Positions 19,456 through 28,345 of a stretch of DNA of 64,000 nt are shown here, piece by piece. The DNA lies in the NCBI RefSeq assembly GCF_017163705.1, contig NZ_JAFIWB010000026.1:1-64000 (forward strand), given 5' to 3'. Source of the DNA: Xanthomonas bonasiae. Its GTDB lineage: Bacteria; Pseudomonadota; Gammaproteobacteria; Xanthomonadales; Xanthomonadaceae. How positions within the stretch are numbered: the first letter of the stretch is position 1; each line of letters opens with the position of its first letter. The position numbers were made by a program, and so were the translations under genes. The notes beneath the pieces were generated by a model that ran no database searches, was not told the DNA's origin, and saw only the letters and a list, made by a program, of their open reading frames with translations.

Positions 19456-21219
19456 TCAGTAGTTCGCGGTCAGGGTGACGCCCGAGAACGTGCTGTACGC
19501 CTTGAGCCGCACGTAGTAGGTGCCGGCGCTGGGCGCGTTGAAGGTGCAGGTCTCGTTGTTGCCGTTGAGATACGGGCGGCACCCATAGGTGCTGTCGGTC
19601 GGCGCGCTGCCCAGGCGTACGTACAGGTCGGCATCGCCACTGCCGCCGGAGATGGTGACGGTCAGCGAACTGACGCCGGACGGCACCGTCACGGTGTAGT
19701 TCAGCTCCGAGCCGCTGCTGGCGCCGAGCCCGGTGACCGGCACGCCGTCCTGCAGCGTGTTGCCGGTGGGGGGCGTGGTGGTGCCGCCGCCCAGCGCAGC
19801 GGTCACCGCGGCATTGGCGTCGAGCAGGCCGGCGCCGCAGCCCTGCGAGCAGGAGAAGCTGGCCGCGGTGCTCTTGATGGTGCTCTCCACCTGCGCCGGG
19901 GTCAGCGGGGACGGCGCGACCGACTGCATCAGCGCGACCACGCCGGCCACGTGCGGCGTCGCCATCGAGGTGCCGTTGTAGGACGCGTAGCTGGCATTGC
20001 CCGGGGTGGTGGTGCCGTCGTTGAGCGTGGACAGGATGCTCGAGCCCGGTGCGGAGATGTCGATGCCGGTGCCGTAGTTCGAGTAGCTGGCCTTGGCGCG
20101 CGAGGAGGTGGTCGCGGCCACCGCGATCACGTTGGCGCAGTTCGCCGGCACCGAGCCGGAGACGTTGGCGGCGCTGTTGCCGGCCGCCACCACCACGGTG
20201 GTGCCGCGGCCGACCGCACCGTTGATCGCGTTCTGGTAGGTGGTCGAGCAGGTGCCGCTGCCGCCCAGCGACATGTTGATCACTTCGGCCGGGGTGGTGT
20301 TGGCCGGCACGCCGCTGACGGTACCGCCGGAGGCCCAGGTGATCGCGTCGGCGATGTCGGAGGTGTAGCCGCCGCACTTGCCGAGCACGCGCACCGGCAG
20401 GATCTTGGCATTGAACGCGGTACCGGCCACGCCGGTGCTGTTGTTGGTCACCGCGGCGATGGTGCCGGCCACGTGGGTGCCGTGCCAGCTGGAATTGGAC
20501 GCCGGCGAACCGGAGTAGCACTCGTTGGCCGCGGCCCAGTCGCCTTCGTCGGCCGGGTTGCTGTCGCGGCCGTTGCCGTCGCGCGCGTCGGCGGCGACGC
20601 TGATGAAATCGTAGCCCGGCAGGACGTTGGCGTTGAGATCGGGGTGGCTGGTGATGCCGGTATCGATCACCGCCACGACCACGCCGTTGCCGGTGGCCTG
20701 GTCCCAGGCCGGACGCACGTTGATGCCGGCGGTGGTGGTGCCGAAGGCCCACTGGTTGGACAGGCTGGGATCGTTCGGGGTCAGCGCGATGGTCATGCGC
20801 TGGTCGACTTCGACGTACTCGACATTGGGGTCGGCGGCCAGCTGGCGCATCAGCGTCTCGGCCTCGGCGTGATCGAGCGGCCGGTTGGACTGGATCACTT
20901 CCGGGCCGACCGCCAGGCGGCGCAGGCTGGTCAGCCCCAGCGCGCGGCCGTTCTTGGCCGGCATCGCCGCGGCGACCGACTGCAGCGTCGCGCGCAGCGA
21001 GGCCGAGGTGGTGGCGGCGGACGTGCTGGCGACGCCGACGGGGGCGGCATCGCGGGTCTTGACGATGAAACGTTGCACGGTCGGCTCGGCGTTCAGGCCG
21101 GAGAGGTTGACGTCGCCGGCAAATGCCGGGGTCGCCAGCAACAGCGAAGTCAATGCGGACGCTCCCAGCACGACCAGCCAAGGACGCTGGCGCGAACCAC
21201 GTTGCGAAATTTCGGACAT
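19456..21219 (-). CDS. Secreted subtilisin-like serine protease with PPC domain
   Basis: The 587-residue preproprotein begins with a signal peptide (to about residue 34, ending PAFA). An I9-like inhibitory propeptide (about 48-143) follows, then an S8 catalytic domain with Asp186 in VIDTG, His246 in HGTHVAG, Asn348 in AAGNS and Ser418 in GTSMATPH. A Gly/Thr/Pro linker near 475-485 leads to a C-terminal pre-peptidase domain (about 490-585, with SGGSGDADLYVRLG). Xanthomonas export such proteases by the type II system and some contribute to virulence. The C-terminal PPC domain is normally removed after secretion. Cysteines in the catalytic domain probably form disulphides. Confidence 0.96.
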   Translation of the reverse strand: MSEISQRGSRQRPWLVVLGASALTSLLLATPAFAGDVNLSGLNAEPTVQRFIVKTRDAAPVGVASTSAATTSASLRATLQSVAAAMPAKNGRALGLTSLRRLAVGPEVIQSNRPLDHAEAETLMRQLAADPNVEYVEVDQRMTIALTPNDPSLSNQWAFGTTTAGINVRPAWDQATGNGVVVAVIDTGITSHPDLNANVLPGYDFISVAADARDGNGRDSNPADEGDWAAANECYSGSPASNSSWHGTHVAGTIAAVTNNSTGVAGTAFNAKILPVRVLGKCGGYTSDIADAITWASGGTVSGVPANTTPAEVINMSLGGSGTCSTTYQNAINGAVGRGTTVVVAAGNSAANVSGSVPANCANVIAVAATTSSRAKASYSNYGTGIDISAPGSSILSTLNDGTTTPGNASYASYNGTSMATPHVAGVVALMQSVAPSPLTPAQVESTIKSTAASFSCSQGCGAGLLDANAAVTAALGGGTTTPPTGNTLQDGVPVTGLGASSGSELNYTVTVPSGVSSLTVTISGGSGDADLYVRLGSAPTDSTYGCRPYLNGNNETCTFNAPSAGTYYVRLKAYSTFSGVTLTANY

Positions 21220-21803
21220 TCGGAACTTCCTTTTCGTTGATTGCCACCTGACGGCGATTTTTCGCGCTGCGGAGGCCTAAACAGGCACTGAATCCGAGTG
21301 CAGCGCGACTCCCAGGCCGGCCCCCTGTTGCCAGCCGTTCATCGGACGCTATCCCAATACAGACGCGTATGGACCAACTTTTGATCGTCCAAAATTCATA
21401 AGCGTGACGGTTGTCAACATAAAGACGGGCTGCGCTTTATCTTTTTGCGACACGAAGGCAATGACGATGACCCGAGAAGACAGTCCCGGGACATTTTTGC
21501 GCGGCGCGGGCATGGTCACGCGCCAATGCAGACAGCCGCCCATCCGTAGAAGCGGGTGCGCTGAACGGCGGCAGGGCCAGCGAACGCCCTGCGCAGCGGT
21601 AGTGCCGGGTCGCGCCGCGCATTGGGGACGTCGCGGCGATGCGCGGCCGCACGCGCCGGGCGGTGTGCCGGGGCGGGCCTACGGGCCGCCCGTGGCACAT
21701 CCGGGAACGGACGACGTCCCCGGGGATCGAAGCTGGGCGCAGCCTGCGCCACGCCCAGCTCGGCGCCCGCCAGCAGTGCCGGCGGGCGGGAGAACGCCTG
21801 GAC
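21220..21803. other. Long intergenic region upstream of the protease gene
   Basis: The 584 bases lie between ilvE and the protease, both on the minus strand. An AT-rich patch at about 21355-21480 contrasts with the surrounding GC and includes TTGACA on the minus strand (21417-21412). A TATGAA follows only 11 bases on, so no promoter with normal spacing can be claimed. The patch is the most likely site for protease transcription control. Nothing convincing is coded elsewhere in the gap. Confidence 0.45.
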
Positions 21804-22904
21804 TCAGCCCAACCGCAACAGCCAGCCGTGGCGGTCGGCCACGCGGCCGTACTGGATGTCGGTCAGTTCCTGGCGCAGCGACAGGGTCACCGGGCCGGCC
21901 GGTGCGGTCAGGTCGCCGACCTCGAAATCCTTGCCCTTCAGCTGCCCGATCGGGGTCACCACCGCGGCGGTGCCGCAGGCGAAGACCTCGGCGATCGCAC
22001 CGGAAGCCACGCCGTCGCGCCACTCGTCGATGGTCACCTGGCGCTCGACCACCTGCATGCCGCGATCGCGCGCCAACTGCAGGATGCTGTCGCGGGTGAT
22101 GCCCTCGAGGATGCTGCCGGACAGCGCCGGGGTGACCAGGCTGCCGTCGCGCATCACCAGGAACACGTTCATGCCGCCCAGCTCTTCCAGATACTTGCCC
22201 TCGACCGGGTCCAGGAACAGCACCTGCGAGCAGCCCTGCGCCTGCGCCTGCTGCTGCGGCAGCAGCGAGGCGGCGTAGTTGCCGCCGCACTTGGCCGCGC
22301 CGGTGCCGCCCTTGGCCGCGCGCGCGTAGTCGGTGGACAGCCAGATCGCCACCGGCGCCACGCCCTTGGCGAAGTAGGCGCCGGCCGGGCTGGCGATGAC
22401 GTAGTAGCCGGCCTTCTGCGCCGCGCGCACGCCCAGGAACGCCTCGTTGGCGATCATGAACGGACGGAAGTACAGGCTGGTCTCCGGCGCCGACGGCACC
22501 CACGCGGCATCGACCGCGATCAGCTGGCGCAGCGATTCGACGAACAGCTCCACCGGCAGCTCCGGCAGCGCCAGGCGCTGCGCCGAGCGCTGCAGGCGCT
22601 TGCCGTTGGCGTCCGGGCGGAAGGTCCAGATCGAACCGTCGGCATGGCGATAGGCCTTGATGCCCTCGAAGATCTCCTGCCCGTAGTGCAGCACCGAGGC
22701 GGCCGGATCCAGCGCCAGTGGGCCGTAGGCGCGCACCTGGGCGTCGTGCCAGCCCTGCTCGCGGTCCCATTCGATGGCGACCATGTGGTCGGTGAAGTAG
22801 TTGCCGAAGCCCGGCGCGGCAAGGATCTGCGCGCGCGCGTCGGCGCTGCGTGCGGTGGTGGACGGGATCAGGCGGAACTGCGAAGACGGCTCGGTAGCGG
22901 ACAC
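21804..22904 (-). CDS. ilvE: Branched-chain amino acid aminotransferase
   Basis: This fold-type IV PLP enzyme catalyses the last step of Val, Leu and Ile synthesis. The 366-residue length fits the larger BCAT group. The PLP lysine lies in the GGTGAAKCGGNYAAS region near residue 195, and EVFACGTAAVVTPIG, a BCAT signature, near 305. The ATG at 22904 gives MSATEPSSQFRL. sufT lies upstream after about 100 bases. Confidence 0.96.
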   Translation of the reverse strand: MSATEPSSQFRLIPSTTARSADARAQILAAPGFGNYFTDHMVAIEWDREQGWHDAQVRAYGPLALDPAASVLHYGQEIFEGIKAYRHADGSIWTFRPDANGKRLQRSAQRLALPELPVELFVESLRQLIAVDAAWVPSAPETSLYFRPFMIANEAFLGVRAAQKAGYYVIASPAGAYFAKGVAPVAIWLSTDYARAAKGGTGAAKCGGNYAASLLPQQQAQAQGCSQVLFLDPVEGKYLEELGGMNVFLVMRDGSLVTPALSGSILEGITRDSILQLARDRGMQVVERQVTIDEWRDGVASGAIAEVFACGTAAVVTPIGQLKGKDFEVGDLTAPAGPVTLSLRQELTDIQYGRVADRHGWLLRLG

Positions 22905-23005
22905 CGGGGTTTCCTGTGGTAGTCGAGGGACGGCCGTGCCGCTGCATCATCGAGGCGCAGCGGCGGCGCCTTGTCCCGGCCCCAGGTCGCGCAGTCGCGC
23001 GCGGG

Positions 23006-23557
23006 TCAGAGCATGCCGGTTTCGAGGCGGGCGGCCTCGGACATCATATGCCGGCCCCACGGCGGATCGAACACCAGTTCGACATCGGCCTCGGCGATGG
23101 TCGGGATCAGCTCCAGCTTGCTGCGCACGTCGTCGACCAGGATGTCGCCCATGCCGCAGCCCGGCGCGGTCAGCGTCATCTTCACCTCGACCATGCGCTG
23201 GCCGTCCTCGCGCGGCTGCATGTCGACTTCGTAGACCAAGCCCAGATCGACGATGTTGAACGGGATCTCCGGATCGAAGCAGGTGCGCAGCTGTTGCCAG
23301 ATCAGCGCCTCGACCTGCTCGTCGCCGGCGCCTTCCGGCAGGTCCAGGCCCGGCGGCGGTTCCTTGCCGATCGCGTCGCCGTCCTTGCCGGCGATGCGGA
23401 ACAGGTTGCCTTCCACGAACACCGTATAGCTGCCGCCCAGCGCCTGGGTGATGTAGCCGTAGCTGCCGGCCGGCAGGGTGACCGCGTCGCCTTGCGGCAC
23501 CATCACCGCCGCGCAATCGCGTTCGAATTGGACAGGTTCGCTGCTGCGTGAGTACAT
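23006..23557 (-). CDS. sufT: Fe-S assembly protein SufT
   Basis: SufT is a DUF59/MIP18-family maturation factor for iron-sulphur proteins. The 183-residue form has a SufT-specific N-terminal half (residues 1-85). The DUF59 domain follows, with FDPEIPFNIVDLGLVYEVD near residue 103 and the conserved APGCGMGD, with its cysteine, near 143. It ends DPPWGRHMM, typical of the family. The start is taken at ATG 23557. No other suf gene is present. It is divergent from a small membrane protein. Confidence 0.92.
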   Translation of the reverse strand: MYSRSSEPVQFERDCAAVMVPQGDAVTLPAGSYGYITQALGGSYTVFVEGNLFRIAGKDGDAIGKEPPPGLDLPEGAGDEQVEALIWQQLRTCFDPEIPFNIVDLGLVYEVDMQPREDGQRMVEVKMTLTAPGCGMGDILVDDVRSKLELIPTIAEADVELVFDPPWGRHMMSEAARLETGML

Positions 23558-23663
23558 GGGGGCGATATGGGGGCTGGCCCCGCCGGTGCAAGTCGTCCAG
23601 TTTATCCGAGTGCGCGGCGAACGCGGCGAAGGGTATCCTGTACGGATTCTCCGGGAACATCGC

Positions 23664-24083
23664 ATGCCGCCCTCTTCCACGCCGGCCAGGACTTCGCACT
23701 GGCTATGGCCCTTGCTGCTCTGCCTGGGCTGTTTCACCGCCCTGATCGCCTGGATGCTGGTCGCGCTGAGCCTGGGCCACCAATCCGGCTGGATGGCGGT
23801 GCTGGTGGCGCTGGAGGTCGCGTGGATGCTGCGCCTGGGCACGCTGCCGCGCGGCAAGCTGCGCATCGCCGTGGCGGTGCTCGCCACCGCGCTGGTGATC
23901 GTCGCCGCCAACTGGGGCATCGCCGCCGCGCACGTAGGCGCCGGGCTGGGCCTGGATACCTGGGATTCGTCGCTGAAACTGGGCGCGCGCTACGCCTGGA
24001 CGCTGACCGTGCTGGCCAACCGCCCCGGCGACGTGCTGTGGCTGGGCATCGGCCTGGTCGTGGCCTATTTCAGCGCGCGCTGA
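23664..24083 (+). CDS. Small integral membrane protein, unknown
   Basis: The 139-residue protein has about four hydrophobic segments (about residues 13-36, 40-56, 66-88 and 116-137). A conserved-looking soluble loop GLDTWDSSLKLGARYAWTL lies before the last. I do not recognise the family. It is divergent from sufT (106 bases between starts) and convergent with pntB, separated by a REP pair. The ATG at 23664 directly precedes a Ser/Thr-rich leader and then the first helix. Confidence 0.75.
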   Translation: MPPSSTPARTSHWLWPLLLCLGCFTALIAWMLVALSLGHQSGWMAVLVALEVAWMLRLGTLPRGKLRIAVAVLATALVIVAANWGIAAAHVGAGLGLDTWDSSLKLGARYAWTLTVLANRPGDVLWLGIGLVVAYFSAR

Positions 24084-24091
24084 AGGCAAAG

Positions 24092-24155
24092 GTCGCGGCT
24101 GAAGCCGCTCCTACAGTGTTCCCGCAAGCCCTGTAGGAGCGGCTTCGGCCGCGAC
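24092..24155. repeat. Inverted pair of GTAG REP units
   Basis: Unit 24092-24114 is the inverse orientation and 24133-24155 the direct GTAGGAGCGGCTTCGGCCGC plus GAC. The 18-base spacer would form the loop of a large cruciform or RNA hairpin. It sits between convergent genes. Confidence 0.88.
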
Positions 24156-24187
24156 AGCATCCATGGGCGCCGATCGCCGGCGCCGGT

Positions 24188-25636
24188 TCAATGCCCGCCG
24201 TCGAGCGCCTTCAATTCGCTGACCAGCGCGCCGGCCGCCTCGGCGCCGTCGCCGTACAGCATGCGCGTGTTGTCGGCGTAGAACAGCGCGTTCTCGATTC
24301 CGGCAAAGCCGGTGCCCTTGCCGCGCTTGATCACCACGACGTTCTTGGAATTGACCACGTCCAGGATCGGCATGCCGTAGATCGGGCTGGCCGGATCGGT
24401 CTTGGCGACCGGGTTGACCACGTCGTTGGCGCCGATCACCAGCGACACGTCGGTGCTGGGGAACTCGGGATTGATGTCGTCCATGTCGGCGATCAGGTCG
24501 TAGGGCACACCGGCCTCGGCCAGCAGCACGTTCATGTGCCCGGGCATGCGTCCGGCCACCGGGTGGATCGCGAACTTGACCTTGACCCCGCGCTCGATCA
24601 GCCGCTGCGCCAGCTCCCAGATCTTGTGCTGCGCCTGCGCCACCGCCATGCCGTAGCCGGGCACGATCACCACGCGTTCGGCGTAGGCCATCATCGCCGC
24701 CACGTCGCCGGCCTCGATCGGCTTCTGCGCGCCGCTGATCTCCTGCGCCTGGCCGCCGCCGCCGAAGTTGGAGAACAGCACGCCGCTGATCGGCCGGTTC
24801 ATCGCCTTGGCCATCAGCCGGGTCAGCAGGATGCCGGCCGCGCCGACCATCATGCCGGCGATGATCAGCGCCTCGTTGCCGAGCACGTAGCCTTCGAACG
24901 CGACCGCCAGGCCGGTGAAGGCGTTGTACAGCGAGATCACCACCGGCATGTCGGCGCCGCCGATCGGCAGCGTCATCAGCACGCCCAGCGCCAGCGCCAG
25001 CGCGAAGAAGGCGACGATCGCCACCGGGCTGAGCCCGATTGCGGCCCAGGCGCCCAGGCCCAGCATCGCCACGAACACCAGCAGGTTGAACGCCTGCTGC
25101 CCGGGGAAGGTGACGCGCTTGTCCAGCCGCCCGTCGAGCTTGGCCCAGGCGATGACCGAGCCGGACAGCGAGATCGCGCCGATCGCCGAGCCGACGATGG
25201 CCAGCGCCAGCGTGGTCGCATCGGGCTGGCGCGCGGCCAGCGCGGCGATCGCGCTCTCGCTCCAGTGCGAGGTGTCGCGGTGCGCCAGGAACGAGAAGCG
25301 CAGCAGTTCCACCGCGCCGATCGCCGCCGCCGAGCCGCCGCCCATGCCGTTGTACAGCGCGACCATCTGCGGCATGTCGGTGATGGCGACCTTCTTGGCC
25401 GAGATCCAGGCCGCGCCGGTGCCGATCACGATCGCCAGCAGGATCAGGGTCAGGTTGTGCAGGCCGGGCAGCAGGAACGTCGCCGCGGTCGCCAGCAACA
25501 TGCCGAAGCCGGCCCAATGGATGCCGCTGCGCGCGGTCTTGGGCGAGGCCATGCGCTGCAGGCCGAGCAGGAACAGGGTGGCGGCCACCAGGTAGCTGGC
25601 CTTCACCAGCCAGGACAGTGCTTCGGCGGTGCTCAT
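24188..25636 (-). CDS. pntB: Proton-translocating NAD(P) transhydrogenase, beta subunit
   Basis: PntB carries the membrane proton channel and the NADP(H)-binding domain III. The 482-residue protein starts MSTAEALSWLVKASYLVAA and has about nine membrane segments to residue 290. Domain III shows the NADP loop VPGYGMAVAQAQ and the downstream HPVAGRMPGHMNVLLAEAGVPYD, with NDVVNP near 415. The ATG at 25636 overlaps the stop of the small gene upstream. The alpha subunit is split: pntAb lies upstream, and pntAa is displaced to 28527. Confidence 0.97.
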   Translation of the reverse strand: MSTAEALSWLVKASYLVAATLFLLGLQRMASPKTARSGIHWAGFGMLLATAATFLLPGLHNLTLILLAIVIGTGAAWISAKKVAITDMPQMVALYNGMGGGSAAAIGAVELLRFSFLAHRDTSHWSESAIAALAARQPDATTLALAIVGSAIGAISLSGSVIAWAKLDGRLDKRVTFPGQQAFNLLVFVAMLGLGAWAAIGLSPVAIVAFFALALALGVLMTLPIGGADMPVVISLYNAFTGLAVAFEGYVLGNEALIIAGMMVGAAGILLTRLMAKAMNRPISGVLFSNFGGGGQAQEISGAQKPIEAGDVAAMMAYAERVVIVPGYGMAVAQAQHKIWELAQRLIERGVKVKFAIHPVAGRMPGHMNVLLAEAGVPYDLIADMDDINPEFPSTDVSLVIGANDVVNPVAKTDPASPIYGMPILDVVNSKNVVVIKRGKGTGFAGIENALFYADNTRMLYGDGAEAAGALVSELKALDGGH

Positions 25637-26124
25637 GCGGGTTCCCCTGCCAGCGGCGCCGCGGCATCCGGCTGACGATCCAGGCGATGGTGCTCGAACA
25701 TCTCGATCGCGGTCTTCAGCAGCCCCACCATGCCCAGGCCGAACGCGACCAGGCCCAGCGACAGCTGGTTCAGCGCGGTGGTGCTGGCCAGGTAGGCGCC
25801 GACCAGACCGATCACGACCGGCAGCAGCGCCTCGATCGACAGCAGCCACAGCATCAGCCGGCCTTTGCGCGGGTCCTGCCAGACCCGGTGAGAGATCTTG
25901 TTCTGGGTGCGGGTGGGGTCCTGCAGCGAGGACAGACCCACGCCCACGCCGGCGTAGAGCAAGGCGTAGTTCCAGTCGTCGAACATGCCGACCATGCCGG
26001 CGAACAGCGGCTTGACCGCGTAGACCGCGGCCACGACCAGCGCCGGATACTGCAGGTAGCTCAACAGTTGGAACCAGACCCTGGCGCCCTGCGGGCGCAC
26101 CGCGACCAGCTGCGCGGCGCTCAT
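25633..26124 (-). CDS. Membrane protein encoded between pntAb and pntB
   Basis: The 163-residue product has about four hydrophobic segments (about residues 18-38, 45-65, 92-112 and 120-142). No nucleotide motif is visible. It overlaps both pntAb (stop into its ATG) and pntB by four bases, so all three are likely translated together. I do not recognise the family. Its placement suggests an assembly or accessory role for the transhydrogenase, which is inference. Confidence 0.8.
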   Translation of the reverse strand: MSAAQLVAVRPQGARVWFQLLSYLQYPALVVAAVYAVKPLFAGMVGMFDDWNYALLYAGVGVGLSSLQDPTRTQNKISHRVWQDPRKGRLMLWLLSIEALLPVVIGLVGAYLASTTALNQLSLGLVAFGLGMVGLLKTAIEMFEHHRLDRQPDAAAPLAGEPA

Positions 26125-26420
26125 GGCTTGTCCCCCGGCTTCTTGGAACTCTTGAACATCTCCAGCATGCGCTCGGTGACCACGTAGCCGCCGGCGGCGT
26201 TGCCGGCGCCGAGCAGCACCGCGAGGAAGCCCAACGCCTTCTCCAGCGTGGTGTCGGCATGGCCGAGCACCACCATCGCGCCGATCAGCACGATGCCGTG
26301 GATGAAGTTGGAACCGGACATCAGCGGGGTGTGCAGGATCACCGGCACCCGCGAGATGATCACATGCCCGGCGATGGCCGCCAGCATGAAGATGTACAAG
26401 GCCACGAAACCGTCGCTCAT
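26121..26420 (-). CDS. pntAb: NAD(P) transhydrogenase alpha-2 (membrane) subunit
   Basis: The 99-residue protein is the membrane part of the alpha subunit in split transhydrogenases. It has three hydrophobic helices and the typical HTPLMSGSNFIHGIVLIGAM near residue 30. The start is ATG 26420. It heads the pntAb/small membrane gene/pntB unit, with ATGA overlaps. Its partner pntAa is on the same strand but 2.1 kb upstream, beyond an oppositely oriented three-gene cassette. Confidence 0.95.
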   Translation of the reverse strand: MSDGFVALYIFMLAAIAGHVIISRVPVILHTPLMSGSNFIHGIVLIGAMVVLGHADTTLEKALGFLAVLLGAGNAAGGYVVTERMLEMFKSSKKPGDKP

Positions 26421-26590
26421 TCCGCTTCTCCCGGGCGCCGCGCCCGACCGCCGCAATCATAACCGGGTGCTGAATCGGTGGGCGATGGCTGTCTGGGGCG
26501 GAAAGCGGCGGCGAACGGGGGCCGTCGCCAGGTCAACCCCGGCGGCGGCAACGCGTTATCCACGGTATCCCCGCGCCAGGAAGCTAAGCT

Positions 26591-27172
26591 GTGCTGGTGA
26601 GCACGCCCGCCCTCGATCCCCCGACGACCGACCTCGACAGCGACGACGCCGCGCGTCCGCTGCCGGCGTCGCTGGATGCGTTCCTGGCCGAGATCGGCCC
26701 GCGCGCGTTCCGCTTCGCCGAGGCCGGCCTGCGCCAGCGCGAGGATGCGCTGGATGCCGTGCAGGACGCGATGATCAAGCTGCTCGCCTACCGCGAGCGG
26801 CCGGCGCAGGAATGGACCCCGCTGTTCTGGAGCATCCTGCGCCGGCGCATCATCGACCTGCAGCGCCGCCGCGGCTTCCGCCTGCGCTTCTGGGCGCCGG
26901 CCAGCGAGCACGGCGAGGACAGCCAGCCGGACTGGGCCGACGAAGGCCCGACGCCGGCGCAGCGCCACGAGCAGCAGCAGACGCATGCGCGGCTGGTCAC
27001 GGCGTTGCGCGCGCTGCCGGCGCGGCAGCGCGAAGCCTTCACCCTGCGCGTGCTCGAGGAGCTGGACGTGGCCACCACCGCACGCGCGATGGGCTGCTCC
27101 GAAGGCTCGGTCAAGACCCATCTGTCGCGCGCCCGCGAGGCGTTGCAGAAACTTCTGGAGGACGTCCGGTGA
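26591..27172 (+). CDS. ECF-type RNA polymerase sigma factor
   Basis: The 193-residue protein has a region 2-like segment (EDALDAVQDAMIKLLAYRER, then FWSILRRRIIDLQRRR). A region 4 helix-turn-helix follows (RALPARQREAFTLRVLEELDVATTARAMGCSEGSVKTHLSRAR, split by the turn). The GTG at 26591 is 8 bases after AGGAA; a second GTG six bases on is possible. The stop overlaps the next gene by GTGA. It is divergent from pntAb. The order sigma factor, DUF3619-like, DUF3106 suggests a signalling cassette in which the second product restrains the sigma factor. Confidence 0.9.
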   Translation: MLVSTPALDPPTTDLDSDDAARPLPASLDAFLAEIGPRAFRFAEAGLRQREDALDAVQDAMIKLLAYRERPAQEWTPLFWSILRRRIIDLQRRRGFRLRFWAPASEHGEDSQPDWADEGPTPAQRHEQQQTHARLVTALRALPARQREAFTLRVLEELDVATTARAMGCSEGSVKTHLSRAREALQKLLEDVR

Positions 27173-27567
27173 AACCCGACACCACACATTCGGCCGCGTT
27201 CGACGCGCAGATGCGCCGCGCGCACCAGACCTCGCTGCAGGCGTTGCCGGCACCGACCCTGGCGCGACTGCGCGCCGCCCGCCACGCCGCCAGCCGCCCC
27301 CACGCCGCGCCGGCGCGACGCTGGGGCTGGCTGCTGGCGGCGGCCCCGGCCCTGCTCGGCGCCACCTTCGGCATGCATCTGCTGCTGCGCCCGGCGCTGC
27401 CCGTCGCGGTCCAGGCGGCGAGCGTCGCCGGCGCTCCCGCCGCGGCCGCGGTGTCCGCGAGCGTCGCCGCGCAAGGCGACGGCGACGATGCCGTGGCCGG
27501 CCTGCTCGACGAAAACCCCGACCTGTACCTGTGGCTGGGTTCCGATACTTCGCTGGCGATGGAATGA
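27169..27567 (+). CDS. DUF3619-like membrane protein, probable anti-sigma factor
   Basis: The 132-residue protein starts with GTG 27169 inside the sigma stop. It has a soluble N-terminus of about 50 residues and one membrane segment (about 53-75, WGWLLAAAPALLGATFGMHLL), then an Ala/Val-rich stretch. The acidic end contains LLDENPDLYLWLGSD. Size, single span and position match DUF3619 proteins, which follow sigma genes. The anti-sigma role is inferred from position. It overlaps the next gene by ATGA. Confidence 0.8.
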   Translation: MKPDTTHSAAFDAQMRRAHQTSLQALPAPTLARLRAARHAASRPHAAPARRWGWLLAAAPALLGATFGMHLLLRPALPVAVQAASVAGAPAAAAVSASVAAQGDGDDAVAGLLDENPDLYLWLGSDTSLAME

Positions 27568-28052
27568 ACACGATGAACCGCCTGATCCGCATGTCCCTGG
27601 CGCTGGCCCTGCTGGCCGGGGCCACCCCGCTGGCGACGTTCGCCGCGCCGCCACCGCCACCGCCGGCGGATACCGACGCCGATGCGGGTCCGCCGCTGCC
27701 GGACTGGGAGCACCTGAGCGCGCAGCAGCGCGAGCTGCTGATCGCGCCGATGCGCCAGCGCTGGAACGATGCGCCGCAGCAGCGGCGCAGGATGTTCGAG
27801 CACGCGCAGCGCTGGCAGAGCATGACCCCCGAGCAGCGCGAACGCGCGCGCAAGGGCGCGCGTCGCTACGAAGACATGACGCCGCAGCAGCGCGAAGAGG
27901 CGCGGGTCCTGTTCGAACGCATGCGGGCGCTGCCGCCGGAGCAACGCAAGGCGCTGCGCGATCGCTGGGAAGCGATGACCCCGCAGCAGCGCGACGCCTG
28001 GATCAAGGCCAACGCCAGTCCGGACACCAGGCCTGTGCCGGGTTCCAGGTGA
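27564..28052 (+). CDS. DUF3106 exported protein
   Basis: The 162-residue protein has a signal peptide (to about residue 27, TFAAPPPP). It is followed by repeated short units with the DUF3106 pattern W..L...QR..L, for example MTPEQRERARKGARRYEDM and MTPQQREEARVLFERMRAL. These units are highly charged and helical, and resemble periplasmic CpxP/Spy-like or heavy-metal resistor repeats. As the third gene of the sigma cassette it may be the periplasmic sensor or the output. A terminator follows at 28062. Confidence 0.85.
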   Translation: MNTMNRLIRMSLALALLAGATPLATFAAPPPPPPADTDADAGPPLPDWEHLSAQQRELLIAPMRQRWNDAPQQRRRMFEHAQRWQSMTPEQRERARKGARRYEDMTPQQREEARVLFERMRALPPEQRKALRDRWEAMTPQQRDAWIKANASPDTRPVPGSR

Positions 28053-28061
28053 CCGTCCCGT

Positions 28062-28087
28062 AAGCGCGCCGAGGCGGCGGCGCTTTT
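28062..28087 (+). terminator. Terminator of the sigma/DUF3619/DUF3106 unit
   Basis: AAGCGC at 28062 pairs with GCGCTT at 28080-28085, with an inner GCC/GGC stem. The run ends in TTTT. It lies nine bases after the DUF3106 stop. Confidence 0.7.
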
Positions 28088-28322
28088 CTATCGCTGTCTA
28101 AACGCTGCCGTCGCGACTGGGGGCCGGTCTGGAGCATCGATCGCGACGCAACGCCGGTCGAATCCGTCGCGACGCGACGCCAGGCTGCATCGCACCACCG
28201 TCAGAGCCGGAAATGCGCCGGCAGGTGGACGCAGGGGCCTTGCTCGGAGACTTTGCAGGGGTGGGCGCGCTTCCCGGCCGCCATCGAGCGAACATTCGGG
28301 ACTGGCGTCATCGGCAATGCCC

Positions 28323-28345
28323 GTCGCGACTGAAGTCGCTCCCAC
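28323..28345 (-). repeat. Single REP-like unit, variant stem
   Basis: It reads GTCGCGACTGAAGTCGCTCC plus CAC, the inverse of GTGG-headed REP units, with AGCGACTTCAGTCGC as the palindrome. It is intermediate between the two REP subtypes seen elsewhere here. Confidence 0.7.

Noticed and set aside
21395-21417. TTGACA/TATGAA as the protease promoter
   Set aside because: The spacing is only 11 bases, too short for sigma-70; the region is noted only as AT-rich.
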